A stretch of DNA of 64,000 nt from Sporothrix humicola (GCA_021396245.1 WNYE01000105.1:1-64000), one strand, 5' to 3'; numbered from the stretch's first letter, positions 12,135 through 23,091 are shown. Translations and numbers: made by a program. The notes: a model not told the origin generated them from the sequence alone.

Positions 12135-12239
12135 TGGACAATCAGGGACTCGAACCCTGGACCTCCCGCAGGTTTGCATAGCGAGTCTTTTTCTGCTTCT
12201 TATGCTAAGCGGGCGCTATACCACCTAAGCCAATTGCCC
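12135..12239 (-). tRNA. tRNA-Ala (anticodon AGC) with a 32-nt intron
   Basis: The 105-nt gene folds into a canonical cloverleaf once the intron at 12171-12202 is removed. The acceptor stem GGGCAAT pairs with ATTGTCC and includes the G3:U70 wobble pair that is the alanine identity element. The D arm carries a perfect A box (TGGCTTAGGTGG) and the T arm a perfect B box (GGTTCGAGTCC). The anticodon stem CCCGC/GCGGG encloses loop TTAGCAT with anticodon AGC. The intron sits after position 37, the normal eukaryotic place. The 3' CCA is not encoded, as expected. Confidence 0.93.
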
Positions 12240-12301
12240 GGTTTTGTACTCTGAAAGAGAACCGGTTCTTGGTGTGTCGATGGCGGCGCATTCGCTGGAG
12301 G

Positions 12302-12315
12302 GCTCTATATAGAGC
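12302..12315. promoter_or_regulatory. 14-bp palindromic TATA-like element upstream of the tRNA
   Basis: GCTCTATATAGAGC is a perfect palindrome with a TATATA core, 63-76 bp upstream of the tRNA 5' end. A TATA-like upstream element for Pol III is possible, but the distance is larger than usual. Confidence 0.3.
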
Positions 12316-14088
12316 GACTTGGGAGGGAAAGAGGCAGACACAGATGACAAATGGGGCAGGAGCGAGAAGAGTGACAAAATGAACATCCAAATCCAGAGGT
12401 CAACAATAACAGAAATAAGACGACATCCAAAAGTCGAAAAAAAAAAAATTCATCTCCAGATTCGAGATCGTCAATATATCGTGTCAAATCAGGTTGTCTC
12501 TGATCTTGTCCGGTGTCATTGGCACTGATTTGGCATTTGGCACACTTCAATTGTCAAGTCAAAATGCACCGCCCCTGGGCGGCAAATGCTAGCGGCTGTT
12601 ACAGGGGCAAGAGCGCTAGTACAGGCACTCGAAAAGTCTCGGCAGGTCTCGACAGGTCCTTTTGTCCTTTGCTTTTGACTTTTGAGAGGCTCGCGAGGCA
12701 CGGAGATCATTTGCTCAGGAGACAAACAACGCCCGGAAGAGAGCCCAATGAACAAGAGGGGTTCCAAATCAAGACCAAACCAATACGCAGGTTTACTCGG
12801 AATGCAACAGTTGCCTAGCCACGGGGTTCGGGTGGGATCTGCCTTTCTCCGTATTTTACGGAGACAAGCAAGCAATGACGAAGGGCCTACGTGAACCCGG
12901 TGGTTCCGGTCAGTAAGGTCCTCCGTATTGACTACACAGTACTATTTGGTGCCAGAAATAATATCGCAAACTGGATCCAAAATAGGAAGAAGATGCTGGG
13001 ACAAGATGAAACCGAATGGCGCCACAAATCAATCGCATATTGTGGCCATCGCCTGTCTCTGTTTCTCATCCATGCTCTTTCCCTTTTTGTCGTTTGTCGT
13101 TGTCTGATGCTGGCTTTGGCTGACCACCACTGTCTCTCTTTCCCTTTGGTCCTACTATGCACCGTAATACGTATTCTTTCATTACGTGCGTGCCTTCCGT
13201 TTTGTTGGGACACATCCATTTGCTACTTGCTGGGCAACCGTCAGCGCCTTTTCTCCGTAACAATACAGTGCTAATTGCATGCAAACGATGAAAACGGCAA
13301 AAACTGCACCCGTCGGAGACAGGCGACCTGCTAACACCGAGGCCTGGACCGCCTAGAAACTCGTCGGAAGACTCTCCTGGACTCGTATGCAGAGCAAATT
13401 GCGTGCGCAGGTGCATGCCTTTTCAAGCCTTGTTAGTGGCCCCATGTCACTGTGGGTCCCGCTCTTGCCCAGTTTCTGGAACAGGAACAGAAAGAGAAGG
13501 AGCAGAGAACAGCGAGACAGAATCTCAAAGAAAGAACTGCACGTGACAGTACCTGCAAACTGTCCCAACAACAGCACCAGAAAGAGCTACTCAGCACCCA
13601 AGACAGTTGCGCCGATTGGTCCGTTACACCAAGGCATGACGGCCGCCCTGGGGCTTATTACCCGGACGGAGCCAATCTGGGCCTTTTGGGCCTTGCCTAT
13701 CTGGGCTTTTTTGGCCTCCTGCTGCACGCCGTTTTTCTCTCTTGCATACTCCGGGAGTGTCCCTCCATCTCATTCTTTTCGTTCCCTACTTTTCCCTCGA
13801 CAACCACAACACAACCCAACAGCCCATCTTTTTCTTTTCTCACGTCCGCCATCATCTCGTTCTGCATCCATTGCCGAACTCTGTGCGTGGGATCTATTTG
13901 TTTTTGGGCATCGCCAAACGTTCCGTCTCCGCCAAACTCGATTTCGGTTACGGAAATTGCCCCCCCTTTGCGCATTTTATAACAACCATAACTGCACACC
14001 AAAATAGCTACATCGACCAGTTGCCTTTGCTGCGCAACACATTCGTTCATCGCCGGTTTACCTACACTCGATCAACCGCTGCTCCATC
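12316..14088. other. intergenic: long upstream region of the LETM1 gene
   Basis: I find no supportable gene. The stretch has a Lys-rich low-complexity patch and, near 13665-13720, a run of imperfect TGGGCCTT/CTGGGC repeats. From about 13740 it becomes a CT-rich leader. Frames of about 200 codons here lack recognisable motifs and overlap each other on the same strand. Confidence 0.4.
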
Positions 14089-15920
14089 ATGAGCGTCTCT
14101 ATCAATGCCGCCCGCCGGGCTACGGCCGTCAACAACCCCTTCCTGGGTAGAGGTATGTCGCATTGTCGTCAACTTGCGCTTTATGCTTATACACCCCCCT
14201 TACGGCCTGTCACTAACATAACGCTTCTCCCCCAGGCCGCAACATGCCCCGGACCGCCATGCGCGCCGCCTCGATGCACCTGATGGCCAACTCGCGCAAC
14301 CTCGGCGCCCGCAACAACGTCGCATTCGCCCTCTGCGTGCCCATGCGCTCCTTTTCCACCGAGACCCACACATCTTCCGGCGGCCCGCCGTCCGGCCCGC
14401 CGCCAGGCTTTGACGCAGAAAAGGCTAAGATCCCTCTGCCCAAGGAGCAGAAGGCGGCTGCAAAGTCATCCAACACACAGACAAAGACTGTCGCAACCAA
14501 CAGCAAGAACAGCGCAACAACAACCATCCAGACCCCGTCCAAGGACGCCACATCCGCCACAGCGCCGTCATCATCAGACGCATCAGCACCGGCTACTGCA
14601 ACCGCCTCTTCTTCGGAGACAACCGGCCTCGAGGTTGAGGCCAAGGACGGCAAGAAGGAGGAGAAGAAGCTGACTCTCGGCCAGAAGATCAAAAAGGAGG
14701 TACAGCACTACTGGGACGGTACCAAGTTGTTGGCCACCGAAGTCAAGATCAGCACGCGCCTCGCCGTCAAGATGGCCGCCGGCTACGAGCTCACCCGCCG
14801 CGAGAACCGCCAGCTGCAGCGCACCGTCCAGGACCTGGGCCGCCTTGTGCCTTTCTCAGTCTTTGTCATTGTCCCCTTTGCCGAGCTCCTGCTCCCCGTC
14901 GCCCTGCGCCTGTTCCCCAACCTGCTGCCCAGCACCTACGAGGGCAAGACGTCGCGCGAGAAGAAGGCTTCGTTCCTGCGCGCCACGCGCAAGGAGGTCA
15001 GCGATTTCCTGAGAGTCACCCTCAAGGAGACCGGTCTGCCCATCCAGGCCGCCACCACCCAGCGCTCCGAGTTTACAAACTTTTTCCGCAAGGTGCGCGC
15101 CACCGGCGAGAAGCCCACCGCCGAGGACGTCATCAAGGTCTGCAAGATTTTCAAGGATGATGTGACTCTGGACAACCTGTCGCGCCCCCAGCTGGTGTCC
15201 ATGTGCCGCTACCTCAACCTCAACACCTTTGGTACCGACATGATGCTGCGCTACCAGATCCGCCACCGCATGCGCCAGATCAAGCGCGACGACCGCGCCA
15301 TTAGCTACGAGGGTGTTGACTCTCTGACCGTCGGCGAGCTCCAGACCGCCTGCGCCAGCCGCGGTATCAAGTCCTACGGCGTGTCCCCCGCTCGTCTGCG
15401 GGAGGACCTCCAGACCTGGCTCGACCTGCGTCTCAAGGAGGGCGTCCCCTCCACGCTGCTTGTGCTGAGCAACGCCTACATGTACGGCCAGACCTCGTCT
15501 GCCACCACTTCCAGTGCTGCCGGCAGCAGCAGCAGCATCAGCGCCGCCGACACCCAGATCGAGGCCCTGACGGGTGTCCTGTCGTCCATCCCCGAAGAGC
15601 TCTTCCACGAAATTGAGCTCGAGGTCCACAACGCCGAGGGCGCCGCCACCAACAAGCAGCGTCTTGAGGTCTTGAAGGAGCAGGAGGAGCTGATCGAGGA
15701 CGAGGCCGAGCAGAACCAGTCCAACCAGGAGACGGGTTTCGCCACGCCCCGCGACGTCGACAACATTGACGAGAAGGAGGAGCGCCAGCTGCACGCCGAG
15801 GCCAATGCCAACATTGACAAGGGCCAGGTGAACGAGGCCGTCGCCGCCGAGCAGGACCAGGTCGACGCCAACCGCCAGGCGCAGGCGCCTGCTACGGAGG
15901 CCAAGGAGAAGAAGGAGTAG
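14089..15920 (+). CDS. mdm38: LETM1-domain mitochondrial inner-membrane protein (Mdm38/Ylh47-like)
   Basis: Two exons, 14089-14152 and 14236-15920 (intron 83 nt, GTATGT..CCCAG), encode 582 aa. The Arg-rich, acid-poor N-terminus is a mitochondrial presequence. A Ser/Thr/Ala-rich linker precedes the LETM1 core, which contains the LTRRENRQ block and a single membrane segment, LVPFSVFVIVPFAELLLP, at about 224-247, followed by FPNLLPSTY. The matrix part continues through the ribosome-binding-like domain and ends in a Glu/Gln-rich coiled coil. Family members support K+/H+ (and Ca2+) homeostasis and bind mitoribosomes for Oxa1-dependent insertion. Ascomycetes carry one or two paralogues, so the choice between Mdm38 and Ylh47 is not settled. 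Confidence 0.93.
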
Positions 15921-17379
15921 ACGCTGCCGTTCTCTTTTCTTTCCTTTCCTTCTCCCATTACGCACTTGCTTTTCTAACGGACACTCATTTGCATACTCGA
16001 TTTTAAATTACACCAACTGATACGCACACCATGCATCTACTTTTTTTATTCATTTCCTATTTCCTATTTCCTATCTCCTTCATGTACCCATTTACCGTCA
16101 TCTGACACCATTTCCTTATTTCTTTTTTATTTTCATCATTTCATCATTTTATCATGTTTCATCACACCCCCTTGCTATTTTGGATCACTGCCAGGGCGAA
16201 TATGGGAAGGGGACATCAACTCACCAACAAACGGCTTTTTATAACATACACTGGATACACCTTTTTCTTCTGTACAAGTACCAACCACCAAAAAAATCGG
16301 ACAAAAATGAACACACAAAAAAACACTACAATACATTGGATGGAAGGGTACAGGATTACACAACGGGTGGGATGGCCAGTCCCAAAGACACAAACTTTAG
16401 AACAATCACCATTGCTCCTTTGGCAACATAAAGAGTGGCCACGAACACATAGAATTCCACTTTATCATTGTACTTTATTCACAAACCAAATATCAACGAT
16501 AAATTACTCTGTACACTCCGTACTATCTGTGATATCCTACTTGCTGCTGAGTTGTTTACTATTTCAGCCATTGTCGATCTGAGACATTCGTCTTAATAAC
16601 TGGCCAAGCAAAATCCGGTGCTGGCTTCACAGTATTCCAAACATCTGTGAGCCTAGGCGCATTTACACTGTAATTGAGTCGCTGTTGTCGCTCGCCCAAT
16701 GCGCTAGCGCGCCCAAGCCCCATTTCACCAGCCACGGCCTTTTCCCTGGCCTTCAACTTTCCCCGCCACTACGTCAGCTATTTGGTCCGAGCCAAGACCA
16801 GAAACAGAACATGGGCGGAGCCTGCCACCTGCTTGCCTCGTGCTCCAGTTCGCCTGAGCTTCTCCCATTTTGCGTGCTGGGTCGCTCTTTCCCGGCGCAC
16901 CCGCTGCCTAGAACTTGCTTTCCCAGTTGCCCCTTCCTCTTTTCTGGCGACTTCCTTTCCCAGGCTGCACAATTAATTCTGGCCTGGGCTCGTTTCTTTC
17001 GTCCCATCGTCCCTTCTTTCCCTAATTCTCACCACGCATACGTAAGGCGACCGAATTGCGATTGAAACTTTTGACAAGGAGCGCATCTCACGTTCGCACC
17101 TTCCTTGTGTTTTGCGCTTGCCATCCCGCCCTGCGACCATTGACCTCTCGCCCTGGAACTTACCCCTCTACCCGTCTGTCTGTCTTGTCTACAACAGCTA
17201 GCCGAAACCGCCACCCAACCAACAGAGCTCCTTCTGTAACTTTGTCTCTTTTTCTGACGCTCCAAGCATCGCACTTGCCCTTTGTCTCATTCCCTCCTCA
17301 GTCTCACACAAAGAACTCTCTTCCTCTCTCCCTCTCCTTTCTTTCTTCCTTTCTTTTTTCCTCCTCTTCCCCTGACGCT
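15921..17379. other. intergenic: 3' UTR of LETM1 gene and snx4 leader
   Basis: T-rich sequence after the LETM1 stop contains repeated TTTCCTATTTCCTAT units near 16050-16075. It passes into CT-rich leader DNA before 17380. The snx4 frame is open back to 17056 but contains no ATG before 17380, so this part is taken as 5' UTR. No separate gene is seen. Confidence 0.5.
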
Positions 17380-19245
17380 ATGGCCGTCATCGACCAGGAC
17401 ACATTCTCCAACATCTCCTGGAACAGCGATCAGCGCACCGACGACGAGGGCGCCAGCCCGGACAATACCAAGACCCATTCGAATACGAACAACAACAACA
17501 GTTACACACAGAGCAAAAACGGCGGCAGCACAAGGATGGCCGACGACGATTTTGACCAGCCGCTGTCGCCCAGCGGCGGCAAGCAGAAGCAGAAGCAGTC
17601 CCAGAAACAGAAGCAGAAGCAGCCTGCAGGCCCAGCTGGCGGCAACAGCAGCAATGCAGGTCCCGCCGGAGGAGCTAGCGACGGCCTCGACGACCTCGAC
17701 TACGACGCCCACGATGCCAACGTCCTCGGCCCCGAGATCCTCCAGTGCCGCGTCTTCTCGCCCCTCACCGAAAACGAGGGCGGCAGCAACCCCTTTACCT
17801 CGTACCTTGTCACCACCACCTCGACGTTCCCCACCTTCCAGAAGCCCACCGTCTCCGTCCGCCGCCGCTTCACCGACTTCCTCTACCTCTACAACTCCTT
17901 GACAAAAGACTTCCCCCAGTGCGCCGTCCCGCCCATCCCCGACAAGCAGCGCATGGTCCGCGTCACCGGCGACCGCTTTGGTCCCGACTTTACCAACCGC
18001 CGCGCCTACTCTCTGCAGCGGTTCTTGTTCCGGTTGTCGCAGCACCCTGTCCTGCGCCGCGCCCCGCTCCTGCACAGCTTCCTCGAGTCGGGCGAGTGGA
18101 ATGCCACGATGCGCAGCCACTCCGTGCGTGTCACAGGCTCCGACGGTAGCGGGTACGGCGCAGGCGGCAGCTACGGCAGTGGCGGTGGTGGTGGCAGCGG
18201 GTCCGGCGGTGGCGGCAGCGAGCAGGGTGCTACCAGCAGCATGTTTGACGCTTTTGCCGACAGTTTCATCAATGTCTTTACCAAGGTGCACCGCCTCGAC
18301 CGCCGCTTCGTCGAGGTCCGCGAAAAGAGCGACCGTTTGGACGAAGACCTGAACCACGTCGAAAAGGTCGTGGCCCGCGTCGTCCGCCGCGAGGCCGACT
18401 TGGAGGCCGACCTCAAGGACTTGGCCGAGCAGTTCCAGAAGCTGATCACGCTCGAGCCGGGCGTCGAGGATGCCGTGCGCGCGTTTGCCGCCTCGGTCGA
18501 AGACACTGCCGCCGGCCTGCGCGGCCTCCGCGACATTACCGACCAGGACTACCTCAGCAGCCTGCGCGACATGGTCGCCTACAGCGGCTCCCTCAAGAAC
18601 CTGCTAAAGGCCCGCGAGCAGAAACAGCTCGACTACGAACAACTCACAGAGTACCTCAACAAGAGCACCGCCGACCGTGACCACCTCGCCATGGCCTCGG
18701 GCGGCTATTACCACAGTGGCCTCTCCGCCGGCGGCAGCGGCAGCGCAACCGGTGGGCCACGGAGGGACAGCAGCAGTGCGAGCGGCAGCGGTGCGGGTGG
18801 TGACAGTGGGGGTGGCGCAGGCTCTTCCTCACAATCCGCCGTGGGTGGCGTCGCCAGCTCCGTCTCATCTGGTGTCAATAGTGTCACCTCGTACGTGACG
18901 GGAGGTGGCGGCGGTGCCTTGGCGGGTGCCAGCGGGTTCTTGCGCAGCAAGTTGGAGGATGTGCGCGGCGTCGACCATGAACAGAGCCGGCGCGAGCGGC
19001 AGCGCAAGTTGGAGCTGCGCGTCGACGAGCTAACGTCCGAGGTCGAGCGAGCCAAGAAGACGAGCGAGCTTTTCGACGAGGAGGTGGTCAAGGAGGTTGC
19101 TGATTTCGAGCGCATCAAGCGCATCGAGTTCAAGAAGCAGCTGGGCGGTCTGGCGGACGCGCACATTGCCTACTATGACGCAGTCTCGGGTGTCTGGGAG
19201 GCATATCTGCGGGAGATGGAAAAGGACGGCGTGCTGGCGGCCTGA
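17380..19245 (+). CDS. snx4: sorting nexin Snx4/Atg24 (PX-BAR)
   Basis: A single exon encodes 621 aa. The first 125 residues are Asn/Gln/Gly-rich. The PX domain spans about 130-238 and contains the phosphoinositide-binding RRRFTDFLYLY block, the PPIPDKQR proline loop, and FTNRRAYSLQRFLFRL. A BAR-type helical region follows (about 288-620), with FADSFINVFTKVHRLDRRFVE at its start. Glycine/serine runs interrupt the protein at about 265-285 and, unusually, inside the BAR region at about 440-525. Snx4 binds PI3P on endosomes, recycles SNAREs to the Golgi and serves selective autophagy. It acts as a dimer with Snx41 or Atg20. The PX-BAR order and PX motifs favour Snx4 over the other two. Confidence 0.9.
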   Translation: MAVIDQDTFSNISWNSDQRTDDEGASPDNTKTHSNTNNNNSYTQSKNGGSTRMADDDFDQPLSPSGGKQKQKQSQKQKQKQPAGPAGGNSSNAGPAGGASDGLDDLDYDAHDANVLGPEILQCRVFSPLTENEGGSNPFTSYLVTTTSTFPTFQKPTVSVRRRFTDFLYLYNSLTKDFPQCAVPPIPDKQRMVRVTGDRFGPDFTNRRAYSLQRFLFRLSQHPVLRRAPLLHSFLESGEWNATMRSHSVRVTGSDGSGYGAGGSYGSGGGGGSGSGGGGSEQGATSSMFDAFADSFINVFTKVHRLDRRFVEVREKSDRLDEDLNHVEKVVARVVRREADLEADLKDLAEQFQKLITLEPGVEDAVRAFAASVEDTAAGLRGLRDITDQDYLSSLRDMVAYSGSLKNLLKAREQKQLDYEQLTEYLNKSTADRDHLAMASGGYYHSGLSAGGSGSATGGPRRDSSSASGSGAGGDSGGGAGSSSQSAVGGVASSVSSGVNSVTSYVTGGGGGALAGASGFLRSKLEDVRGVDHEQSRRERQRKLELRVDELTSEVERAKKTSELFDEEVVKEVADFERIKRIEFKKQLGGLADAHIAYYDAVSGVWEAYLREMEKDGVLAA

Positions 19246-19481
19246 GTTGGTGGCCTAGGTTAGGGCTCGAGGTGTTTTTGCATTTTGATATCAGTTTAAT
19301 TTTACCCCCTTCGCTTTGCAGTCTTTCGGCTTTTTCTTATGATTGTTTTCATCCTTCATCTTGTTGTTTAGTCTCTTCGTCCCATTATGAGTGTAATATT
19401 GGTATTTGGCGTTTATGGGTTCTTCCAAGTTTTAGAAACATGAAATCTTTACAAACAATTACAAGATGGAAATCCAATGGG

Positions 19482-19587
19482 TAATAAACGTAGAATATAC
19501 AATGAATCAAAAATGCCTTTCTATTTTTTTCCTTTAAATATATATATATATATATATATATATAATAAACGTAGAATATGCGATGAA
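19482..19587. repeat. 25-bp direct duplication flanking an (AT)n tract
   Basis: The segment TAATAAACGTAGAATAT(A/G)C(A/G)ATGAA occurs at 19482-19506 and 19563-19587. The two differences are both G/A transitions. The (AT)n microsatellite at 19538-19564 lies between the copies and abuts the second. Confidence 0.85.
19538..19564. repeat. (AT)n microsatellite, 27 nt
   Basis: An uninterrupted AT dinucleotide tract is read directly. It ends inside the second copy of the flanking 25-bp duplication. Confidence 0.9.
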
Positions 19588-19923
19588 CTAACAGCGATTT
19601 TTTTCTTTTTTTTAAAAAAAAAAAATCATTAACAAGGGCTCGTCATGGCGCCGGCTATGCTCGAGCAATCGGCCTCGACGTCGGAAGAGGACCCCAGATC
19701 ATAGGCCACACGATCACTTACTCTATTTTCAGACTACTACACTCGCTCCTTTTGTTTTATTTTGTTTTATTTATACTCCTATTTATTGTACATAATGGCC
19801 TTGTAGGCCAGCACGCACTCGTGTAAGCTAGAAAGTTTACACACACAATTCTGTGGCAGTTTTTTCCCCATGAGGGTTCTGCCTAGCTAGTCGCCAATAG
19901 TCAGGATTGACTGAGAAAGGCGG

Positions 19924-19946
19924 ATAATAATAATAATAATAATAAT
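19924..19946. repeat. (ATA)n microsatellite, about 23 nt
   Basis: An uninterrupted trinucleotide repeat in the 3' region of kex2. Confidence 0.9.
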
Positions 19947-20268
19947 CATTAACATGTGTCAACATGAGCAGGACAAAAGTGCTAGTAGTATCGGTCAAAC
20001 CAGTCATATACAACCAGAACCACATTCACATTTCATAATAATTATGGTTTGTACACTCATTTTGAATTGTTGTTTTTGTGTGTCCAAGAAAATGTACCGG
20101 ATACTTATTATACACTCTATGAAAATGAAGAAGCTCATGGGTAGCAGTAATGAAAAAAGAAAAGAAAAATATACACATCCAAGCAAAAACGCAGCACGCT
20201 CTTCTGAAAGTCTCTCACTCTGGTTTATCTGATTTATCGTCTTCCGCTTCCTCGCCGCGACTGTCTGC

Positions 20269-23091
20269 CTACAACAGCCTTGCATTGTTGCCACGGCCTG
20301 CAGAGTTGCTGTCGTCGTCAGAATCGTCCGAGTCGTCGCCAATCACATGGTGCTGTGGCTCGTCCTCATCGTCGGCAACCTGTCGCCGTGCGGGGGCAGC
20401 AGTAGTCTGAGAAGTGGTGGTGGTGGCCGGCAAGTTCTCGCTGGACCGGTCGTGGTATGCACGCCGGCGCTCGGCATCAACGTCGTCGTAGCTATCGTCG
20501 TCGTCATCCTCATCCAGACTCAGACTGAACCGACGGACGCCGCCGTGGTGGCCATGGCCACCGCCCGAGCCGCTGCTCTCGCCCTCGTCATCCTCGTCAT
20601 CATCTTCCGAGCCATCCGCAAAGGCATCGTACAGCTCGCGGCCACGCGTGGCCTTGCGGCGGCCCTTGTTACGGCCACCCAGTCCCTTTTCGGTGTGGCC
20701 GCCCAAGCCGCCACCCCCGCTGCCGTTAAGAGCCTCGCCTTCCTCCTCGTCAAGCAACTCGAATTCGTAGTTATCGCGCGAGTCGTTGCGGAGCCGCTTG
20801 CGGCGGGCCATGTACAGGTAGACGCCGAGACCAATGCAGAAGGCGACAATGGCACCGAGGGCGCCGTAGATCCAGATCTGCTTCTTGGTGGACATGTTGG
20901 CCATGAAGGCAGGCAGCCAGGAGGTGTGGCTGGCAGTCGAGCTGGGCGCGGTCTCGTGCTCTGTCTCAGAGCCGCCGTTAGTGGGCTTGGCCGGCGAGGC
21001 CGTCGAGGTCGTGGCAGCAGCCGGAGTCGTGCTGGTTGTGGGCTTCACAGGGCGGTCGGGGTGGTCGGCCGGATTGGTAGTTTCAGGCTTACCAGTAGCC
21101 GAGCCACCAGCAGGGAGAGTGGTGGTGGACGCTGCCAAAGTCGTGGTACTAGTAATATCATGGTCGTCGTCGTCGGTCTCCTTGGGCATGGGTAGTAGGG
21201 TGGCCTTCTTAGCGTCAATGCACTCGCCCCATAGCTTGAGGTGGAAGTCGGTCAGGTTGCCAGTGTGCTCGTTGACCACAGTATCCTTGACAACGAGCGT
21301 CCACTTGCCAACGCCAAACTCGCCCCAGTGGACAACGCTCATGAACGTCCAATCCTCGTATCCGGCAACAGTGTTATCGTTCTTGCGGGTGACGGATAGG
21401 TGGCTGACAATGTTGTCAGGGCTAATGAGGTCGACGCTAATGTCGCCACGGCGCGTGTGCTCGACGTTCATCGTGACGGTGACGTGCTCGATACGCTCAA
21501 AGTTGGCCCCGTCCAGCATATCCTCGGTAATCTCAATGGGCACGGCGAGACCGACATCGCCCTGGGGGATTGCCTGGTGCACATGGACCCACGGGCTGTA
21601 GTACCGGGCCTGCGGCTTCACGTTCTTCCACGTCTTGGCCATCTCGACGAGGCCGTAGGTATCGACCTTGCCGTAGGCATAGGTGTGGCTGTACATGCGG
21701 CCAATGGACGTCTTCTGCCAGTCCTCATCGTCGGTGTTGACAGGCACAGCCGTGAGCATCACGAGGTACTGCATGTCACGCCACGTGAGGTCGGGACGGA
21801 CCTGGAGGGCCAGCGCAAAGATGCCTGCTGCCAGCGGGGCTGCTGCCGACGTGCCGCCGTGCTTGTCGTAGCAGGCGTTGGTGCCCACGTCCGTCGTGTG
21901 AATAGACTCACCGCCGCCGCTGGAGTAGGTAACAACCAGACTGGCGGAGCATTTTTCGGAGTAGTAAGGGTGCTGGCCCTGGTAGTCAATGGCGCCGACA
22001 GTGATACTGTAGATGCTGTTGGTGTAGCCGTCAAAGTTGCAATTGTCCTCCTGGGCGGCACCATTGCCACTGGCAAAGACGTAGATGGAGCCGAGACCAT
22101 TGCGACCCTTTTGCACAGCATTGAGCATGGCGCGTCGAATTATGATGCCAGGCGCATCCATGCTGCGGCCATCGTCCGGAGGGCCCCAAGAGCACGAGTA
22201 GATCAGGTTGTTCTGCATGTCGTAGTTGAGGGCGACGGCCTCGTCGGCATCCGAGATAGCCTTTGACAAAATACGCAACCCGGCAATCTTGGAGTCGTAG
22301 GCGACGCCCACACCGCACACGTCGTTCTTGGCGGCCGATATCTCGCCAGCACAGCGCGTGCCGTGCTTGTCGTCGATCAGACGCGGACGGGGTTCAGGGG
22401 TCTTGTCGTTGAAGTCGTAGGAGCCGGCGGCATAGTAGTTGGGCTTCAGGTCGTCGCTGTACATGTCGAGGCCATCGTCGACAATGGCCACGGTGGTGTT
22501 CTGGCCGGTGATGCCCTGCAGCCAGATGTCGGTCACGTTGACGTCGTGGCCGGGGAACAGCGTGTTGATCAGATGCCACTGCTGGTGAAAGATGGGGTCT
22601 TTGATGCCGAGCGTGCCGGCGACCTGCGTCAACTTGGCCACGGCCTCCTGGTTGGGCCCGTCTCTAATGGTCACGGGAGCATACCCTGGGACGGGCGGGA
22701 CCGGAATCATCCCCGGCGGCGGAGAGGGGACGGCGCGTTTCTCCCACGGCTTGCGCAGGACCTGTTTCTGGGACAAGAGGACGCCATCCAGGGCGTTGCG
22801 GTCGGCCAGCTCGGGCATATCCCGCTTCCTCCGTTTTCTTTCGGTAAGCTCGCGCTTGACGACATCGTGTTCGGTCTTTTCGCTAGAGAAGACGTGGTGG
22901 TCTTCGAGTTCGCCAAGCTGGCCTTCGTGGGTGAGGCCGAGATGCAGGGCGACCTGGTCTGGGGAGGTTTCGGGGTCGAGGTGGAGGACGTAGTAGTCGT
23001 TCGTGTCGTGATTCCGGTGGACGGACCGAAGCGACGAAGACGCTGCTGAAGCCAGGCCGGCGAGGCCTAGCAACGCTGCAGACCACTTCAT
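20269..23091 (-). CDS. kex2: kexin, Golgi proprotein convertase
   Basis: A single exon encodes 940 aa. It starts at 23091, the first ATG, whose product begins with a clear signal peptide; the frame is open further upstream only from a non-ATG codon. Kexin cleaves secretory precursors after Lys-Arg or Arg-Arg in the late Golgi. The propeptide ends WEKR (Arg near 119), the expected autoprocessing site. The catalytic triad falls at Asp205 (IVDDG), His243 (KHGTRC) and Ser415 (GGTSAAAP), with oxyanion Asn in ASGNGAA. The spacing matches yeast Kex2 exactly with a shift of 30. A P domain follows, then a Ser/Thr/Pro-rich stalk, a membrane span at about 737-760 and an acidic cytosolic tail that should hold the Golgi-retrieval signals. 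Confidence 0.96.
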   Translation of the reverse strand: MKWSAALLGLAGLASAASSSLRSVHRNHDTNDYYVLHLDPETSPDQVALHLGLTHEGQLGELEDHHVFSSEKTEHDVVKRELTERKRRKRDMPELADRNALDGVLLSQKQVLRKPWEKRAVPSPPPGMIPVPPVPGYAPVTIRDGPNQEAVAKLTQVAGTLGIKDPIFHQQWHLINTLFPGHDVNVTDIWLQGITGQNTTVAIVDDGLDMYSDDLKPNYYAAGSYDFNDKTPEPRPRLIDDKHGTRCAGEISAAKNDVCGVGVAYDSKIAGLRILSKAISDADEAVALNYDMQNNLIYSCSWGPPDDGRSMDAPGIIIRRAMLNAVQKGRNGLGSIYVFASGNGAAQEDNCNFDGYTNSIYSITVGAIDYQGQHPYYSEKCSASLVVTYSSGGGESIHTTDVGTNACYDKHGGTSAAAPLAAGIFALALQVRPDLTWRDMQYLVMLTAVPVNTDDEDWQKTSIGRMYSHTYAYGKVDTYGLVEMAKTWKNVKPQARYYSPWVHVHQAIPQGDVGLAVPIEITEDMLDGANFERIEHVTVTMNVEHTRRGDISVDLISPDNIVSHLSVTRKNDNTVAGYEDWTFMSVVHWGEFGVGKWTLVVKDTVVNEHTGNLTDFHLKLWGECIDAKKATLLPMPKETDDDDHDITSTTTLAASTTTLPAGGSATGKPETTNPADHPDRPVKPTTSTTPAAATTSTASPAKPTNGGSETEHETAPSSTASHTSWLPAFMANMSTKKQIWIYGALGAIVAFCIGLGVYLYMARRKRLRNDSRDNYEFELLDEEEGEALNGSGGGGLGGHTEKGLGGRNKGRRKATRGRELYDAFADGSEDDDEDDEGESSGSGGGHGHHGGVRRFSLSLDEDDDDDSYDDVDAERRRAYHDRSSENLPATTTTSQTTAAPARRQVADDEDEPQHHVIGDDSDDSDDDSNSAGRGNNARLL

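Larger units (their letters stand above)
19246..20268. other. convergent 3' UTR region with microsatellites
   Basis: This AT-rich stretch lies between the stop codons of snx4 and kex2. It carries an (AT)n and an (ATA)n microsatellite and a duplicated 25-bp segment, all listed separately. No coding potential is visible. Confidence 0.5.

Noticed and set aside
14856..15965. 369-codon minus-strand frame opposite the LETM1 gene
   Set aside because: It is antisense to a clearly conserved gene, and its Leu/Val/Gly-rich content is explained by codon bias of the sense strand.
17287..18357. 356-codon minus-strand frame opposite snx4
   Set aside because: It is antisense to the PX domain coding sequence and has no family motif.
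21400..22266. 288-codon plus-strand frame opposite kex2
   Set aside because: It lies opposite the catalytic domain of kexin, whose triad is intact, and is a shadow frame.
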